This document shows, piece after piece, positions 35,734 through 44,653 of a stretch of 64,000 nt of DNA. Every line of letters starts with the position of its first letter. Within the stretch, counting starts at the first letter, position 1. Made by a program: the position numbers and the translations under genes. The stretch covers positions 744,001-808,000 of the forward strand of contig NZ_QJJL01000001.1 in NCBI RefSeq assembly GCF_003201935.1. The letters run 5' to 3'. The notes under the pieces were generated by a model. That model had not been told where the DNA came from. It ran no database searches and saw only the letters and a list, made by a program, of their open reading frames with translations. This DNA is from Loktanella sp. PT4BL (GTDB taxonomy: Bacteria; Pseudomonadota; Alphaproteobacteria; Rhodobacterales; Rhodobacteraceae).

Positions 35734-37967
35734 TAGACGAGCCAGTCGGCTACTGCACGCCGCACGGACTGGTCGCCATTGGCGATCGCTTCATCCATCA
35801 CCGCCTTCACCTCATCCAGATTAACGCGGCGCAAGAGATGCTTGACCGGACCGACCGAGGCAGGGCGCATTGACAGGGTGCGCAGACCAAGTGCGGCAAA
35901 GCAAAGCGCCTCGACAGGGCGCCCCGCATCTTCGCCGCAGAAGGACAGCGGTGTTCCGCTTTTCTCGCAGCGTTTGATGACATGGCTCAGGAAGGCCAGA
36001 AAGCTGGTGTCCAGCGTATCGTAGCGTTTGCGCACGCGCTCATTCTCGCGGTCGGCAGCGAAGAAGAACTGTTTGAGATCGTTACCGCCGATGGAAATGA
36101 AATCGACTTCTTCGAAAAACGCATCCGGCGCATAGGCGAGCGAGGGTGTCTCCAGCATTGCGCCCACGTCGAGTTTGGAGGGCAAGGCATGGCCCAATTT
36201 GGTTTCGCGCGCCATCGCCTTGTCCATTTCGGCGCGTGCCGCGCGAAATTCATTCATCTGGGTGATGAAAGGGAACATTACCGTCAGGGGCTGACCGTTT
36301 GCTGCGCGCAGAAGTGCCTGCAACTGCATCCGCAACACGCCCGGTTTATCAAGTCCCACACGGATCGCGCGCCAACCCATTGCGGGGTTCGGTTCATCGT
36401 TGGGCTTCATGTAGGTCAGCACTTTGTCCGACCCGATATCAAGTGTGCGAAACGCCACCCGCTTACCGTCTGCGGCTTTCAGCACACGCGCATAAAGCGC
36501 TGAAAGCTCGGCACGGCGCGGCATCTGGGTGCGGATCAGGAACTGCAATTCAGTCCGGAAGAGCCCGACGCCTTCAGCGCCCGAGCCCGCCAGCGATGGC
36601 AGGTCCGCAATAAGGCCTGCGTTCATCTGCAAAGAGATACGCGTGCCACATTTTGTTTCCGCAGGCAGGTCGCGGATTGAGGCATAGCGTTCCTGCGCGC
36701 GCGTTTGCATCGCGATTTTGTCGCGGAATGCGGCTTGTACGGTCTCGTCAGGGCGTAGATGCGCGATACCCTGGTCGCCATCCACAAGGATCGGATCGCC
36801 ATTCAAGGCCTCACGGGTGACGCCTTTGGCGTTGATGATGAGCGGGATCGCCCATGCCCGCGCCACAATTGCTGCGTGACTGCCGACCGAGCCTTCTTCA
36901 AGCACAATGCCCCGGATTTTCTTGCCATACTCCAGTAGTTCACCGGGCCCGATATTGCGGGCCACAAGAATCGGATTGTCCGGCATGTCTGCACGGGCTT
37001 CAGCCCCTTGGCCGGTCAGAATGCGTAGCAAGCGGTTCGAGAGATCATCAAGATCATGCAGCCGTTCGCGCAAGTAGGGGTCTGCCGCACGCGACAGACG
37101 GGAGCGGGCGTGGGATTGTTCTTTTTCCACCGCGGCTTCCGCGGAGAGACCACTTTTGACGTCCTCTTCCATCCGCTTGAGCCAACTGGTTGAATTGGCA
37201 AACATGCGGTAGGCCTCAAGCACCTGCACCTGATCGGTATCAACCGAGCGTGCCCCCATCAGCATATTGTCAACGCCCTTGCGCAGATCCTCAATTGCGT
37301 CGCGCAGGCGCGCGGCCTCGGTTTCGGGGTCTTCCGAAATCGGATTCGTGACCACAACGCGGGGTTCGTGCAGGTAGACGACACCCTCGCTGGCCCCTTC
37401 CTGCGCAATCGAGCCGCGCAGCATGACAGGCTGTTGGTGGCGGGCGGAAAGTGCTGCCCCTTCACCGACAAAGGCGCCTAACTCGGTCATCTCTGCGATG
37501 ACCATCGCCACGATTTCAAGCGCGTAGACCTCATCCGGGGTATATTCGCGGGCCGCTTTGGATTGGACGACCAGAACGCCCAGCACATCGCCAAGACGCT
37601 GGATCGGGACGCCGCAGAAAGACGAATAACGCTCTTCCCCTGTCTCGGGCATATAGCGAAAGCCCTTGGCGGCTGGTGCATCGGCTGTGTTGATGACTGT
37701 GCGGCTTTTGGCGGTGCGTCCGACAAGACCTTCGCCCAGGCGCATCCGCGTCTGGTGCACTGCCTCGGCCTGGAGACCTTTGGTCGCGCAAAGTTCAAGC
37801 GTTTCGGCATCACGGAACAGATAGATCGAGCAGACCTCGGTCATCATCGAATCTGCAATAAGGTTCACAACCGCATCGAGCCGCGCCTGACCTTCATTGT
37901 CAGCTGCGAGCGCCTCGCGCAGCCGTCCAAGCAGCTTGCGGCTTTCGCTTTCTAGCCGATGTGGCAT
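35724..37967 (-). CDS. ptsP: PTS-Ntr enzyme I, PEP-protein phosphotransferase
   Basis: A 747-residue EI-Ntr: N-terminal GAF domain (about 20-160), then the PEP-utilising domain with active-site His364 (GSVGSHAAIVARA), then the PEP-binding barrel with GVGLFRTE and catalytic-Cys segment LSFCGEDAGRP. It phosphorylates NPr, which passes phosphate to EIIA-Ntr, linking nitrogen state (sensed through GAF) to potassium and carbon regulation. The ribosome-binding site AGGAGGGG is strong at the ATG 37967. It follows lysC by 36 bp, an order seen in many alphaproteobacteria. Confidence 0.93.
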   Translation of the reverse strand: MPHRLESESRKLLGRLREALAADNEGQARLDAVVNLIADSMMTEVCSIYLFRDAETLELCATKGLQAEAVHQTRMRLGEGLVGRTAKSRTVINTADAPAAKGFRYMPETGEERYSSFCGVPIQRLGDVLGVLVVQSKAAREYTPDEVYALEIVAMVIAEMTELGAFVGEGAALSARHQQPVMLRGSIAQEGASEGVVYLHEPRVVVTNPISEDPETEAARLRDAIEDLRKGVDNMLMGARSVDTDQVQVLEAYRMFANSTSWLKRMEEDVKSGLSAEAAVEKEQSHARSRLSRAADPYLRERLHDLDDLSNRLLRILTGQGAEARADMPDNPILVARNIGPGELLEYGKKIRGIVLEEGSVGSHAAIVARAWAIPLIINAKGVTREALNGDPILVDGDQGIAHLRPDETVQAAFRDKIAMQTRAQERYASIRDLPAETKCGTRISLQMNAGLIADLPSLAGSGAEGVGLFRTELQFLIRTQMPRRAELSALYARVLKAADGKRVAFRTLDIGSDKVLTYMKPNDEPNPAMGWRAIRVGLDKPGVLRMQLQALLRAANGQPLTVMFPFITQMNEFRAARAEMDKAMARETKLGHALPSKLDVGAMLETPSLAYAPDAFFEEVDFISIGGNDLKQFFFAADRENERVRKRYDTLDTSFLAFLSHVIKRCEKSGTPLSFCGEDAGRPVEALCFAALGLRTLSMRPASVGPVKHLLRRVNLDEVKAVMDEAIANGDQSVRRAVADWLVYQV

Positions 37968-38003
37968 AGCCCCTCCTGTGGAACGGGCTGGCACACAAAT
38001 GCG

Positions 38004-39242
38004 TCAGCCTGCTTTTTCCAATTCGAAAGCATCATGCAGGGCTTGCACGGCAAGTTCCATGTATTTTCTGTCGATCAATACGGAAATCTTGATCTCTGAG
38101 GTTGTAATGACCTTAATGTTCACACCTTCAGCAGAAAGCACACGGAACATCTTGGCGGCAACACCAGTGTGGCTGCGCATGCCGATCCCCACGACGCTGA
38201 CTTTGGCCACGCCTTCATCAGCAACGAGGTCGTGAAAGTTGATCGCGCCGCTGGCCTTGGCATCCTGCATCGCCTTCTCGGCGCGTTTCACCTGATCGGT
38301 CGGGCAAGAGAAGGTCATATCCGTGCGCCCCTCTTCCGAGATGTTCTGCACGATCATGTCGACGTTCACGCCGGCCTCGGACAATGGCCCAAAGATCGCG
38401 GCGGCGATACCGGGACGGTCGGCCACCGAGATCAGGGTCATTTTCGCTTCGTCGCGGGAATAGGCGACACCGGCCACAACATTGGATTCCATGATTTCCT
38501 CCTCATCGCAGACCAGCGTTCCGGCGCTGTCCGATGGTTCCTCAAAAGATGACAGCACCCGCAGGCGCACTTTATAGCGCATGGCCAGTTCGACCGAGCG
38601 GGTTTGCAAAACCTTTGCACCCAATGAGGCCAGTTCCAGCATTTCCTCGAAGGCGATCTTGTCGAGCTTGCGCGCCTTGCTCGTGATACGCGGATCGGTC
38701 GTGTAGACGCCGTCAACATCAGTGTAGATATCGCAACGCTCGGCCCCGAAGGCGGCAGCAAAGGCCACGGCCGTTGTATCGGAGCCACCGCGCCCCAATG
38801 TGGTGATGCGGCCTTCGGGGCTGATGCCCTGAAAGCCCGCGACGACTGCGACTTTCATGCCTTCGCCGAACTTGGCGTTGATCCGTTCGGTGGGTATCTC
38901 TTCGATGCGCGCGTTCGAATGGGCCGAGGTGGTTTTGACCGGCACCTGCCAGCCCTGCCAGCTGCGCGCGGGGATATCCATTTCCTGCAACCGCAGTGCC
39001 ATCAGGCCCGCGGTCACGTTTTCGCCCGATGACACGATCGCATCATATTCGCGGGCATCATAAAGCGGGGATGTTTCATTGACCCAGCCGACCAGCTCAT
39101 TGGTCTTGCCTGACATCGCCGAGACAATAACGATCACATCATAGCCATTGGCGACCTCGACAGCCACGCGCTTTGCAGCGCGTGCGATACGGTCAAGGTT
39201 GGCCACCGAAGTGCCGCCGAATTTCATCACGAGCGTTGGCAT
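38004..39242 (-). CDS. lysC: Aspartate kinase
   Basis: A 412-residue aspartokinase that starts the lysine, threonine and methionine pathway. The N-terminal motif is KFGGTSV (7-13), and the kinase core includes VSAMSGKTNEL and GRGGSDTTAVAFAAA. Two C-terminal ACT domains follow (about 265-410), the site of lysine or threonine feedback control; the motif DRPGIAAAIFGPLSEAGVNVDMIVQN is clear. The ATG at 39242 gives the standard N-terminus; a longer reading to 39308 is rejected. thrC in this window belongs to the same pathway but is 12 kb away. Confidence 0.94.
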   Translation of the reverse strand: MPTLVMKFGGTSVANLDRIARAAKRVAVEVANGYDVIVIVSAMSGKTNELVGWVNETSPLYDAREYDAIVSSGENVTAGLMALRLQEMDIPARSWQGWQVPVKTTSAHSNARIEEIPTERINAKFGEGMKVAVVAGFQGISPEGRITTLGRGGSDTTAVAFAAAFGAERCDIYTDVDGVYTTDPRITSKARKLDKIAFEEMLELASLGAKVLQTRSVELAMRYKVRLRVLSSFEEPSDSAGTLVCDEEEIMESNVVAGVAYSRDEAKMTLISVADRPGIAAAIFGPLSEAGVNVDMIVQNISEEGRTDMTFSCPTDQVKRAEKAMQDAKASGAINFHDLVADEGVAKVSVVGIGMRSHTGVAAKMFRVLSAEGVNIKVITTSEIKISVLIDRKYMELAVQALHDAFELEKAG

Positions 39243-39312
39243 GGGCTGTCTTTCGATAACGTCTGAATAATCAGCGCTCCCTTTAAAGCGCGTGGCTGCA
39301 AAGGGCAAATAG

Positions 39313-39963
39313 TTAGTAGGGGTGTTCCTGCCCGTCCCACGTCAGAAAACAGCCTGACGTTTCCAGGCTCAGTTCGGCAAATCTTGCGGCCAGTCCTGCG
39401 GCGCTTTCTTCCATCGAGATGTCGGCACTGTCGCCGCCCATGTCCGTCCGTACCCAGCCGGGGTGATAGATGCCGACAGCGATACCTTCGGGTGCCAGAT
39501 CAGTGGCCAGATTGCGCCCAAGGTTGAGCGCTGCAGCTTTGCTGGCCCGATAGATGTAACTGCCACCGGGGGCACGCGTATGTGACGCCATCTGCGACGA
39601 GATGATCGCGATTTTGCCTGCATTGGCGCGCTGCAAATGAGGGAGCAGGTGTTGGATCGTGAGGAAAACGCCGGTGACGTTTGCAGCAAACATCTGTTCC
39701 CACATGTCTGCGGGGTAGCCACCGGCCAGTGTTTGCCCTTTGTCGAGAAAGACACCTGCGTTGCAAACCAGAAGATCAATCGGCCTATCCCCGAGACGCG
39801 CCGCCAAGGCGGCATGTGATGCGGGGTCTGTGACATCAAGTTCATACATAGTCCCCGCATCAGCCGCGCGATGCGTGCCGATGACAGGTTCACCTGCGTC
39901 AGCATAAAGGCCCATGAGTGCCTGACCAATTCCGCGATTGGCCCCTGTGATCAGTGTCGTCAT
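39313..39963 (-). CDS. Short-chain dehydrogenase/reductase
   Basis: A 216-residue SDR with cofactor loop TGANRGIG (6-13), CNAG (67-70), a Ser pair at 122-123 and Tyr138-x3-Lys142 (YRASK). It resembles the small C-factor or sniffer-like dehydrogenases rather than the FabG group. The substrate is unknown. The ATG at 39963 lies 22 bp after the DUF1178 gene. The in-frame upstream extension to 40026 has no ribosome-binding site and is not used. It sits in a minus-strand run from the NUDIX gene to ptsP. Confidence 0.83.
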   Translation of the reverse strand: MTTLITGANRGIGQALMGLYADAGEPVIGTHRAADAGTMYELDVTDPASHAALAARLGDRPIDLLVCNAGVFLDKGQTLAGGYPADMWEQMFAANVTGVFLTIQHLLPHLQRANAGKIAIISSQMASHTRAPGGSYIYRASKAAALNLGRNLATDLAPEGIAVGIYHPGWVRTDMGGDSADISMEESAAGLAARFAELSLETSGCFLTWDGQEHPY

Positions 39964-39985
39964 AGGAGGTCCTGTCTTTGTGGAA

Positions 39986-40390
39986 TCAGTTCGTCTTCTT
40001 GCGTGGCATGAAAGGCAGCGGCACAACGGGAATCCCGTCTTCGACCAGTTTTCGGGCTTCTTTCAGGTTCGCCTCGCCGTAGATCGGGCGTTCGGGGACA
40101 AGGCCGTCATGCATGTCGCGGGCCTCTTTTGCGAAACCCTTACCGACATAGTCGGAATGCGCCTCGACTTTCTCACGCAACGCGGCGAGGTCTGCCTCGG
40201 ACGGTTTCGGAGCCGTGATCCGCGATGAGGTGCTCACAGCTGGTGCCATGATCGTCTTGCGGACCTTGGTGGTGCCGCAAGCGGTGCAATTCACCATATT
40301 GGCCGCGACAAGCTTGTCGAATGCCTCGCCCGACTGGAACCAGCTTTCGAATTCGTGGTCTTCTTCACATTTGAGGTGGAAACGGATCAT
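39986..40390 (-). CDS. DUF1178 family protein
   Basis: A 134-residue protein. The N-terminus MIRFHLKCEEDHEFESWFQSGEAFD is the hallmark of DUF1178, with two cysteine sites (Cys8, and the NCTACG pair) that probably bind zinc. The central part is Lys/Glu-rich and probably disordered. Function is unknown; the family is common in alphaproteobacteria. I use the ATG at 40390 rather than a GTG one codon upstream. It is 62 bp downstream of the NUDIX hydrolase gene. Confidence 0.85.
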   Translation of the reverse strand: MIRFHLKCEEDHEFESWFQSGEAFDKLVAANMVNCTACGTTKVRKTIMAPAVSTSSRITAPKPSEADLAALREKVEAHSDYVGKGFAKEARDMHDGLVPERPIYGEANLKEARKLVEDGIPVVPLPFMPRKKTN

Positions 40391-40452
40391 CACAACCTAT
40401 TGCTTACGTCATACTGATAAATAGGCCTTTTATACAGCGCTGCAAGCGGCTG

Positions 40453-40926
40453 CTAGCGCAGGATCTTATGTGGCTTGAACCCCGCGACAATGCGCTTCAG
40501 TTCAGGCTCTTTGATTTTCTTGGCGGCTTTGGCGGGCGACATCCATTTGCGCCGCCGCTGCTCTTTTTCCGGCCAGTCCGCATGCACGTGGGTGACATGA
40601 AGCGGATAAACCATCGTGACGATGGGGGCGTTATCTACTTTCTGCGGCTTGCTGTAGCTGAACACCCCAAGACAGAAATCAATGGCCTCACCACTTAGCC
40701 CCGCCTCTTCAAAGGCCTCCGTAGCGGCAGCGCTGGCGGGCGTTTGTTTGTGCATGGGCCAGCCCTTGGGGATGATCCAGCGTTTGCGCGTGCGGCTGGT
40801 AATCAGGCAAATCTGGACCTTGTCGTTTTTCACACGCCAGCAGAGGGCCGCAAACTGGGCCCGTACGTCTGTCTTGTGTCCGGTCCGCAGCTTCAAGGGG
40901 AGCTGTTTTGCGACTGGTTTTGCCAT
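40453..40926 (-). CDS. NUDIX hydrolase
   Basis: A 157-residue NUDIX protein. The box runs from GWPMHKQTPA to TEAFEEAGL; the two metal-binding Glu of the EE pair are kept. The first Glu of the box is Gln and the usual Arg is Thr, a pattern I associate with alphaproteobacterial and diphosphoinositol-phosphatase-like members. RKRWIIPKGWP precedes the box. The substrate is probably a nucleoside diphosphate derivative, not identifiable here. The ATG at 40926 has GGAG upstream. It is divergent from the histone-deacetylase-like gene, with only 34 bp between starts. Confidence 0.85.
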   Translation of the reverse strand: MAKPVAKQLPLKLRTGHKTDVRAQFAALCWRVKNDKVQICLITSRTRKRWIIPKGWPMHKQTPASAAATEAFEEAGLSGEAIDFCLGVFSYSKPQKVDNAPIVTMVYPLHVTHVHADWPEKEQRRRKWMSPAKAAKKIKEPELKRIVAGFKPHKILR

Positions 40927-40960
40927 GTTCTCCGCCGCAAATCGCATTACATCAGATTGT

Positions 40961-42118
40961 ATGTCAGACGTTATGCAAGCATCCATTCCACACGCAACCC
41001 CACATGCGCGTTTTATCGGTTCCGAGATCTATCGGCACTCCAGCTATGGGGCGTGGCATCCGTTGCGCGTGCCGCGTGTCTCGACAGTGATGGATCTTCC
41101 GCGCAGCCTGGGCTGGCTGCCGCCTGCGCAGTTTATCACCAGTCCCCGCGCCAAGGCGGCGGCGCTTATGGGGTATCACACGCCGACCTATCTGGCCGCG
41201 TTGCAGGCGGCCGAGGCGGCGCAGAGCGTGAGTGAGCAGATACGCCGCAAACACAATCTGGGCACCCCGTCCAACCCCATCTTCAAGGAAATGTTCCGCA
41301 GGCCTGCCACGTCTGCGGGTGCGTCGCTTTTGGCGGGCGAGTTGCTGCGCGGGGGCGGTGTGATCTATTCCCCCGCAGGCGGCACGCACCACGGGTTGCC
41401 GGACCGCGCGAACGGCTTTTGTTATCTCAACGATCCGGTGCTGGCGATCCAGTCCCTGCGGCGCAACGGTGCCAAGAGGATTGCCTATATTGATATCGAC
41501 GCCCACCATCCCGACGGGGTCGAGCACGCTTTTGCCACTGACGAGGACACGCTACAAATCTCGGTGCATGAGATAAACCGCTGGCCGCGGACAGGCGCTT
41601 TAACGGACAAGGGGGTGGGGCAGGTCTATAACCTCCCCGTGCCAGCAGGTTTGAACGATACCGAAATGGCGCTGATCCGCGATGCGCTGATCTTGCCTTT
41701 GGTCGCTGATTTCGGCCCTGATGCGATTGTCCTGCAATGCGGTGCTGACGCGGTGGCAGAAGACCGCCAATCGCGGCTGGCCCTGTCAAACAACGCCCAT
41801 TGGGCGATTGTCGCAGCCCTGCGCCCGCTGTCGCCCCGTTATCTGGTCCTCGGGGGAGGGGGATATAACCCGTGGTCGGTGGGTCGGCTTTGGACAGGGG
41901 TTTGGGCGACGCTGAATGGCCACGACATTCCAGATGTCTTGCCGCCCGCGTCCCAAGCGATCCTCGGTGCTTTGACGTGGAGCAGTCCGCTGCGCAAGCA
42001 TCACCCCGAGCCGCATTGGATCACCACGCTGCGTGACATCCCGCGTGAGGGACCGATCAGCGATGCTGTGCGCACCGGTGTGCAGATATTGGCGACGCGT
42101 CGCCCGCGCTGGGCCTGA
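40961..42118 (+). CDS. Histone deacetylase-family amidohydrolase
   Basis: A 385-residue arginase/deacetylase-fold protein. The zinc site is evident: GGTHHGLPDRANGFCYLND supplies the paired active-site histidines, and YIDIDAHHPDGVEHAF supplies the Asp/His zinc ligands. Later GGGGYNP closes the pocket. Bacterial relatives deacetylate acetylpolyamines or other acetylamides; AcuC-like members control acetyl-CoA synthetase. The substrate is not decided by sequence. I start at the ATG 40961 (MSDVMQAS), with 40973 as an alternative; a much longer in-frame reading overlaps the NUDIX gene and is rejected. Confidence 0.85.
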   Translation: MSDVMQASIPHATPHARFIGSEIYRHSSYGAWHPLRVPRVSTVMDLPRSLGWLPPAQFITSPRAKAAALMGYHTPTYLAALQAAEAAQSVSEQIRRKHNLGTPSNPIFKEMFRRPATSAGASLLAGELLRGGGVIYSPAGGTHHGLPDRANGFCYLNDPVLAIQSLRRNGAKRIAYIDIDAHHPDGVEHAFATDEDTLQISVHEINRWPRTGALTDKGVGQVYNLPVPAGLNDTEMALIRDALILPLVADFGPDAIVLQCGADAVAEDRQSRLALSNNAHWAIVAALRPLSPRYLVLGGGGYNPWSVGRLWTGVWATLNGHDIPDVLPPASQAILGALTWSSPLRKHHPEPHWITTLRDIPREGPISDAVRTGVQILATRRPRWA

Positions 42119-42127
42119 CACTTGCAA

Positions 42128-42144
42128 GGGGCCGTAAACGCCCC
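42128..42144 (+). other. Short GC hairpin before modA
   Basis: Perfect arms GGGGC (42128-42132) and GCCCC (42140-42144) with a 7-base loop in the 38-bp gap between the deacetylase-like gene and modA. No U-run follows, so termination is unlikely to be complete. I see no clear ModE-type operator here. Confidence 0.35.
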
Positions 42145-42156
42145 GATAGTCGCGCC

Positions 42157-42900
42157 ATGAGATTACGTACACTTCTGATCAGCCTTGCTCTGACACTTTC
42201 AGCCGCCGCCGCGCGGGCCGAGGTTCTGATCTTTGCCGCAGCCAGCTTGAAAGAACCCGTCGACCTGATTGCGGCGCAGTTTGATGATGTTGTTGTCTCT
42301 TATGGCGGCAGTGGCACCATGGCGCGGCAGGTCAGTTTTGGTGCGCCTGCGGACATTGTGCTTCTGGCGAATACCGATTGGATGGATGTCCTGGTCGCGG
42401 GCGATCATGTGCAAGCCGAGAGCGTGTTTGATTTTGCCAGCAACCGCTTGGTGATGATCGGGCCTGAAGGTGCCGGCCCCGTGCCGCTGACATCAGAGGC
42501 GATCTTGGACGCATTGGAGGCAGGGCGCATGGCCGTCGGGCTTACGCAGGCAGTTCCGGCAGGCATATACGCCAAGGCTGCGTTGCAGTCGCTGGGCTTG
42601 TGGGAGGACTTGGAGGACAAGCTGGCCGAAGTGGACAATGTGCGTGCCGCACTGGCGTTGGTGGCGCGCGGGCAGGCGCCTTTGGGGATCGTTTATCAAA
42701 GCGACACGCGGATCACGCGGGATGTTGCCCAGGTTGCTCTGTTTCCGGCCGACAGCCACCCGCCGATACGCTATGTTGGAGCGTTGACCAATGACGCTGA
42801 CACCGCCGCGCAAGACGTGCTGACCTATCTGCGCGGACCGGAGGGCCAGGCCATTTTGGCAGAGGCCGGTTTGCTGCCGCCTGTGGATGATCCGTCATGA
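42157..42900 (+). CDS. modA: Molybdate ABC transporter, substrate-binding protein
   Basis: A 247-residue periplasmic protein. The signal peptide (about 1-22, ending ARAEV) is followed by FAAASLKEPVDLIAAQF, the characteristic ModA start in which the Ser and Ala backbone bind oxyanion. VSYGGSGTMARQ and FASNRLVMIGP continue the pattern. It delivers molybdate (or tungstate) to ModBC. Its stop overlaps modB in ATGA, so the three mod genes are a coupled operon. No ModE gene lies beside it. Confidence 0.92.
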   Translation: MRLRTLLISLALTLSAAAARAEVLIFAAASLKEPVDLIAAQFDDVVVSYGGSGTMARQVSFGAPADIVLLANTDWMDVLVAGDHVQAESVFDFASNRLVMIGPEGAGPVPLTSEAILDALEAGRMAVGLTQAVPAGIYAKAALQSLGLWEDLEDKLAEVDNVRAALALVARGQAPLGIVYQSDTRITRDVAQVALFPADSHPPIRYVGALTNDADTAAQDVLTYLRGPEGQAILAEAGLLPPVDDPS

Positions 42901-43595
42901 TCAACGCGCTCGGACCCGCGGAATGGACCGCGATCTGGTTGTCATTGCGTGTGGCGCTTGTGGCGACCTTGGCGGCACTCCCGGTGGCTATTTGGGTGGC
43001 GTATATCCTGGCGCGGAAATCCTTTCCGGGTCGCCAGCTGCTGAACGGGCTGGTGCATTTGCCGTTGGTCTTGCCGCCTGTGGTCACGGGGTATCTTTTG
43101 TTGGTGCTTTTCGGCCAACAAGGGCCGGTGGGTAGTCTGCTGTACCAGACCTTTGGCATCAGTTTTGCCTTTCGCTGGACAGGGGCGGCGCTGGCGGCCG
43201 CAATCATGGCGTTTCCCCTGATGGTGCGCGCGATCCGGCTGGGATTCGAAGCGGTTGATCCGGGCTTGGAGGCAGCCGCATCTACCCTTGGTGCGTCGCG
43301 TATGCGGGTTTGGCGCACGGTGACACTGCCCTTGGTGGTGCCGGGTATACTCGCGGGCGCGATCCTGGGCTTTGCCAAGGCGCTGGGCGAGTTTGGCGCG
43401 ACCATCACCTTTGTCGCCGCGATCCCCGGCGAGACCCAGACCATCCCCACAGCGATCTACGGTCTGTTGCAGGTCCCCGGGAGCGAGCCTGCGGTGCTGT
43501 CACTGGTAATCGTGTCGGTCATCCTTGCGATGGGCGCGCTCATCCTGTCCGAGTGGCTGGCACGCCGCATGGCCAAGCGGGTGACAGGCAGATGA
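42897..43595 (+). CDS. modB: Molybdate ABC transporter, permease
   Basis: A 232-residue inner-membrane permease with about five helices and the coupling EAA-loop EAAASTLGASRMRVWRTVTLPLV (about 124-146), which contacts the ATPase. LVLPPVVTGYLLLVLFGQQGPVG is typical of ModB. It overlaps modA and modC by 4 bp on each side (ATGA). Length is normal. Confidence 0.93.
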   Translation: MINALGPAEWTAIWLSLRVALVATLAALPVAIWVAYILARKSFPGRQLLNGLVHLPLVLPPVVTGYLLLVLFGQQGPVGSLLYQTFGISFAFRWTGAALAAAIMAFPLMVRAIRLGFEAVDPGLEAAASTLGASRMRVWRTVTLPLVVPGILAGAILGFAKALGEFGATITFVAAIPGETQTIPTAIYGLLQVPGSEPAVLSLVIVSVILAMGALILSEWLARRMAKRVTGR

Positions 43596-44653
43596 TCACG
43601 GTCGATATACAAAAGGGGCTGGGCACGTTTGACCTCGATGTGCAATTCGAGGCACCTAAAGGCGTGACGGCGATTTTCGGGCGTTCGGGGTCGGGTAAAA
43701 CGTCACTGGTCAATGCTGTCGCAGGGCTTTTGCGCCCTGATACGGGGCGGATAACTGTCGGTGATGCCGTCCTCTTTGATGGGGCGACGCGCCAGCACCT
43801 GCCGCCGCACAAACGGCGCATCGGCTATGTGTTCCAGGATGCGCGTCTGTTTCCGCATATGACTGTTCAGCGCAATCTGACCTATGGTGGGGCCCATGAT
43901 GCGGCCCGCGTGATTGATGTGCTGGGACTTTCGCATTTGCTCGAGCGGATGCCAGCAGGTCTGTCAGGGGGCGAGCGCCAGCGCGTGGCTCTGGGCCGTG
44001 CGCTGATGTGTGATCCACAGCTTTTACTGATGGATGAACCGCTTGCTGCCCTTGATGCCCCGCGTAAGGCTGAAATCCTGCCGTTTATCGAACGGCTGCG
44101 CGATGAGGTCGAAACACCCATGCTATACGTGAGCCACGATGTGTCCGAGGTCGCCCGCTTGGCTACGACACTTGTGGTGCTTGAAGCAGGCCATGTTGTG
44201 GCCTCTGGACCGGTAGGTCAGGTATTGTCCCAGCCCGAAACGATGCCGTTGGTCGGCGTCCGCGCAGCGGGTGCGGTGATCACCACCAAAGTTGCGGGAC
44301 GGTTGCTGGACGATGGTCTGACCGAGCTTGCCTTTTCGGGCGGGCGTTTGATCTTGCCGGGGATTTTGGGTGTATTGGGCCAAACAATCCGTGTGCGTAT
44401 TCCGGCGCAGGATGTGATCCTCGCAACGGTCGCCCCTGAGGGATTAAGCGCGCTGAATGTCCTGCCCGTTGAAATCACCCGCGTTGAACAAGGGCGCGGC
44501 CCCGGTGTCGCGGTCGGGCTGCGTGCGGGGAACGATCACCTCTTGGCGCGGGTGACACGGCGCAGCGCATTGCGGATGAATCTGGCGGTGGGTCAGAAAG
44601 TCTATGCCATCATCAAGGCGACTGCTGTGGGGCCAGAAGATATCGGGCAATAG
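43592..44653 (+). CDS. modC: Molybdate ABC transporter, ATP-binding protein
   Basis: A 353-residue ABC ATPase. Walker A is GRSGSGKT (30-37), the signature is LSGGERQRVALGRAL, and Walker B is LLLMDEPLAALD. A C-terminal molybdate-binding TOBE/Mop-like domain (about 280-353) follows, so both regulation and transport use the metal. The ATG at 43592 is inside the modB stop (ATGA); a reading from 43310 is out of frame with the modB product and is rejected. The stop TAG abuts the stop of the convergent kdtA gene. Confidence 0.93.
   Translation: MITVDIQKGLGTFDLDVQFEAPKGVTAIFGRSGSGKTSLVNAVAGLLRPDTGRITVGDAVLFDGATRQHLPPHKRRIGYVFQDARLFPHMTVQRNLTYGGAHDAARVIDVLGLSHLLERMPAGLSGGERQRVALGRALMCDPQLLLMDEPLAALDAPRKAEILPFIERLRDEVETPMLYVSHDVSEVARLATTLVVLEAGHVVASGPVGQVLSQPETMPLVGVRAAGAVITTKVAGRLLDDGLTELAFSGGRLILPGILGVLGQTIRVRIPAQDVILATVAPEGLSALNVLPVEITRVEQGRGPGVAVGLRAGNDHLLARVTRRSALRMNLAVGQKVYAIIKATAVGPEDIGQ

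Noticed and set aside
40682-40960. N-terminal extension of the histone deacetylase-like protein
   Set aside because: The extension would overlap the divergent NUDIX gene on the other strand and matches no family; a start at 40961 fits the family N-terminus.
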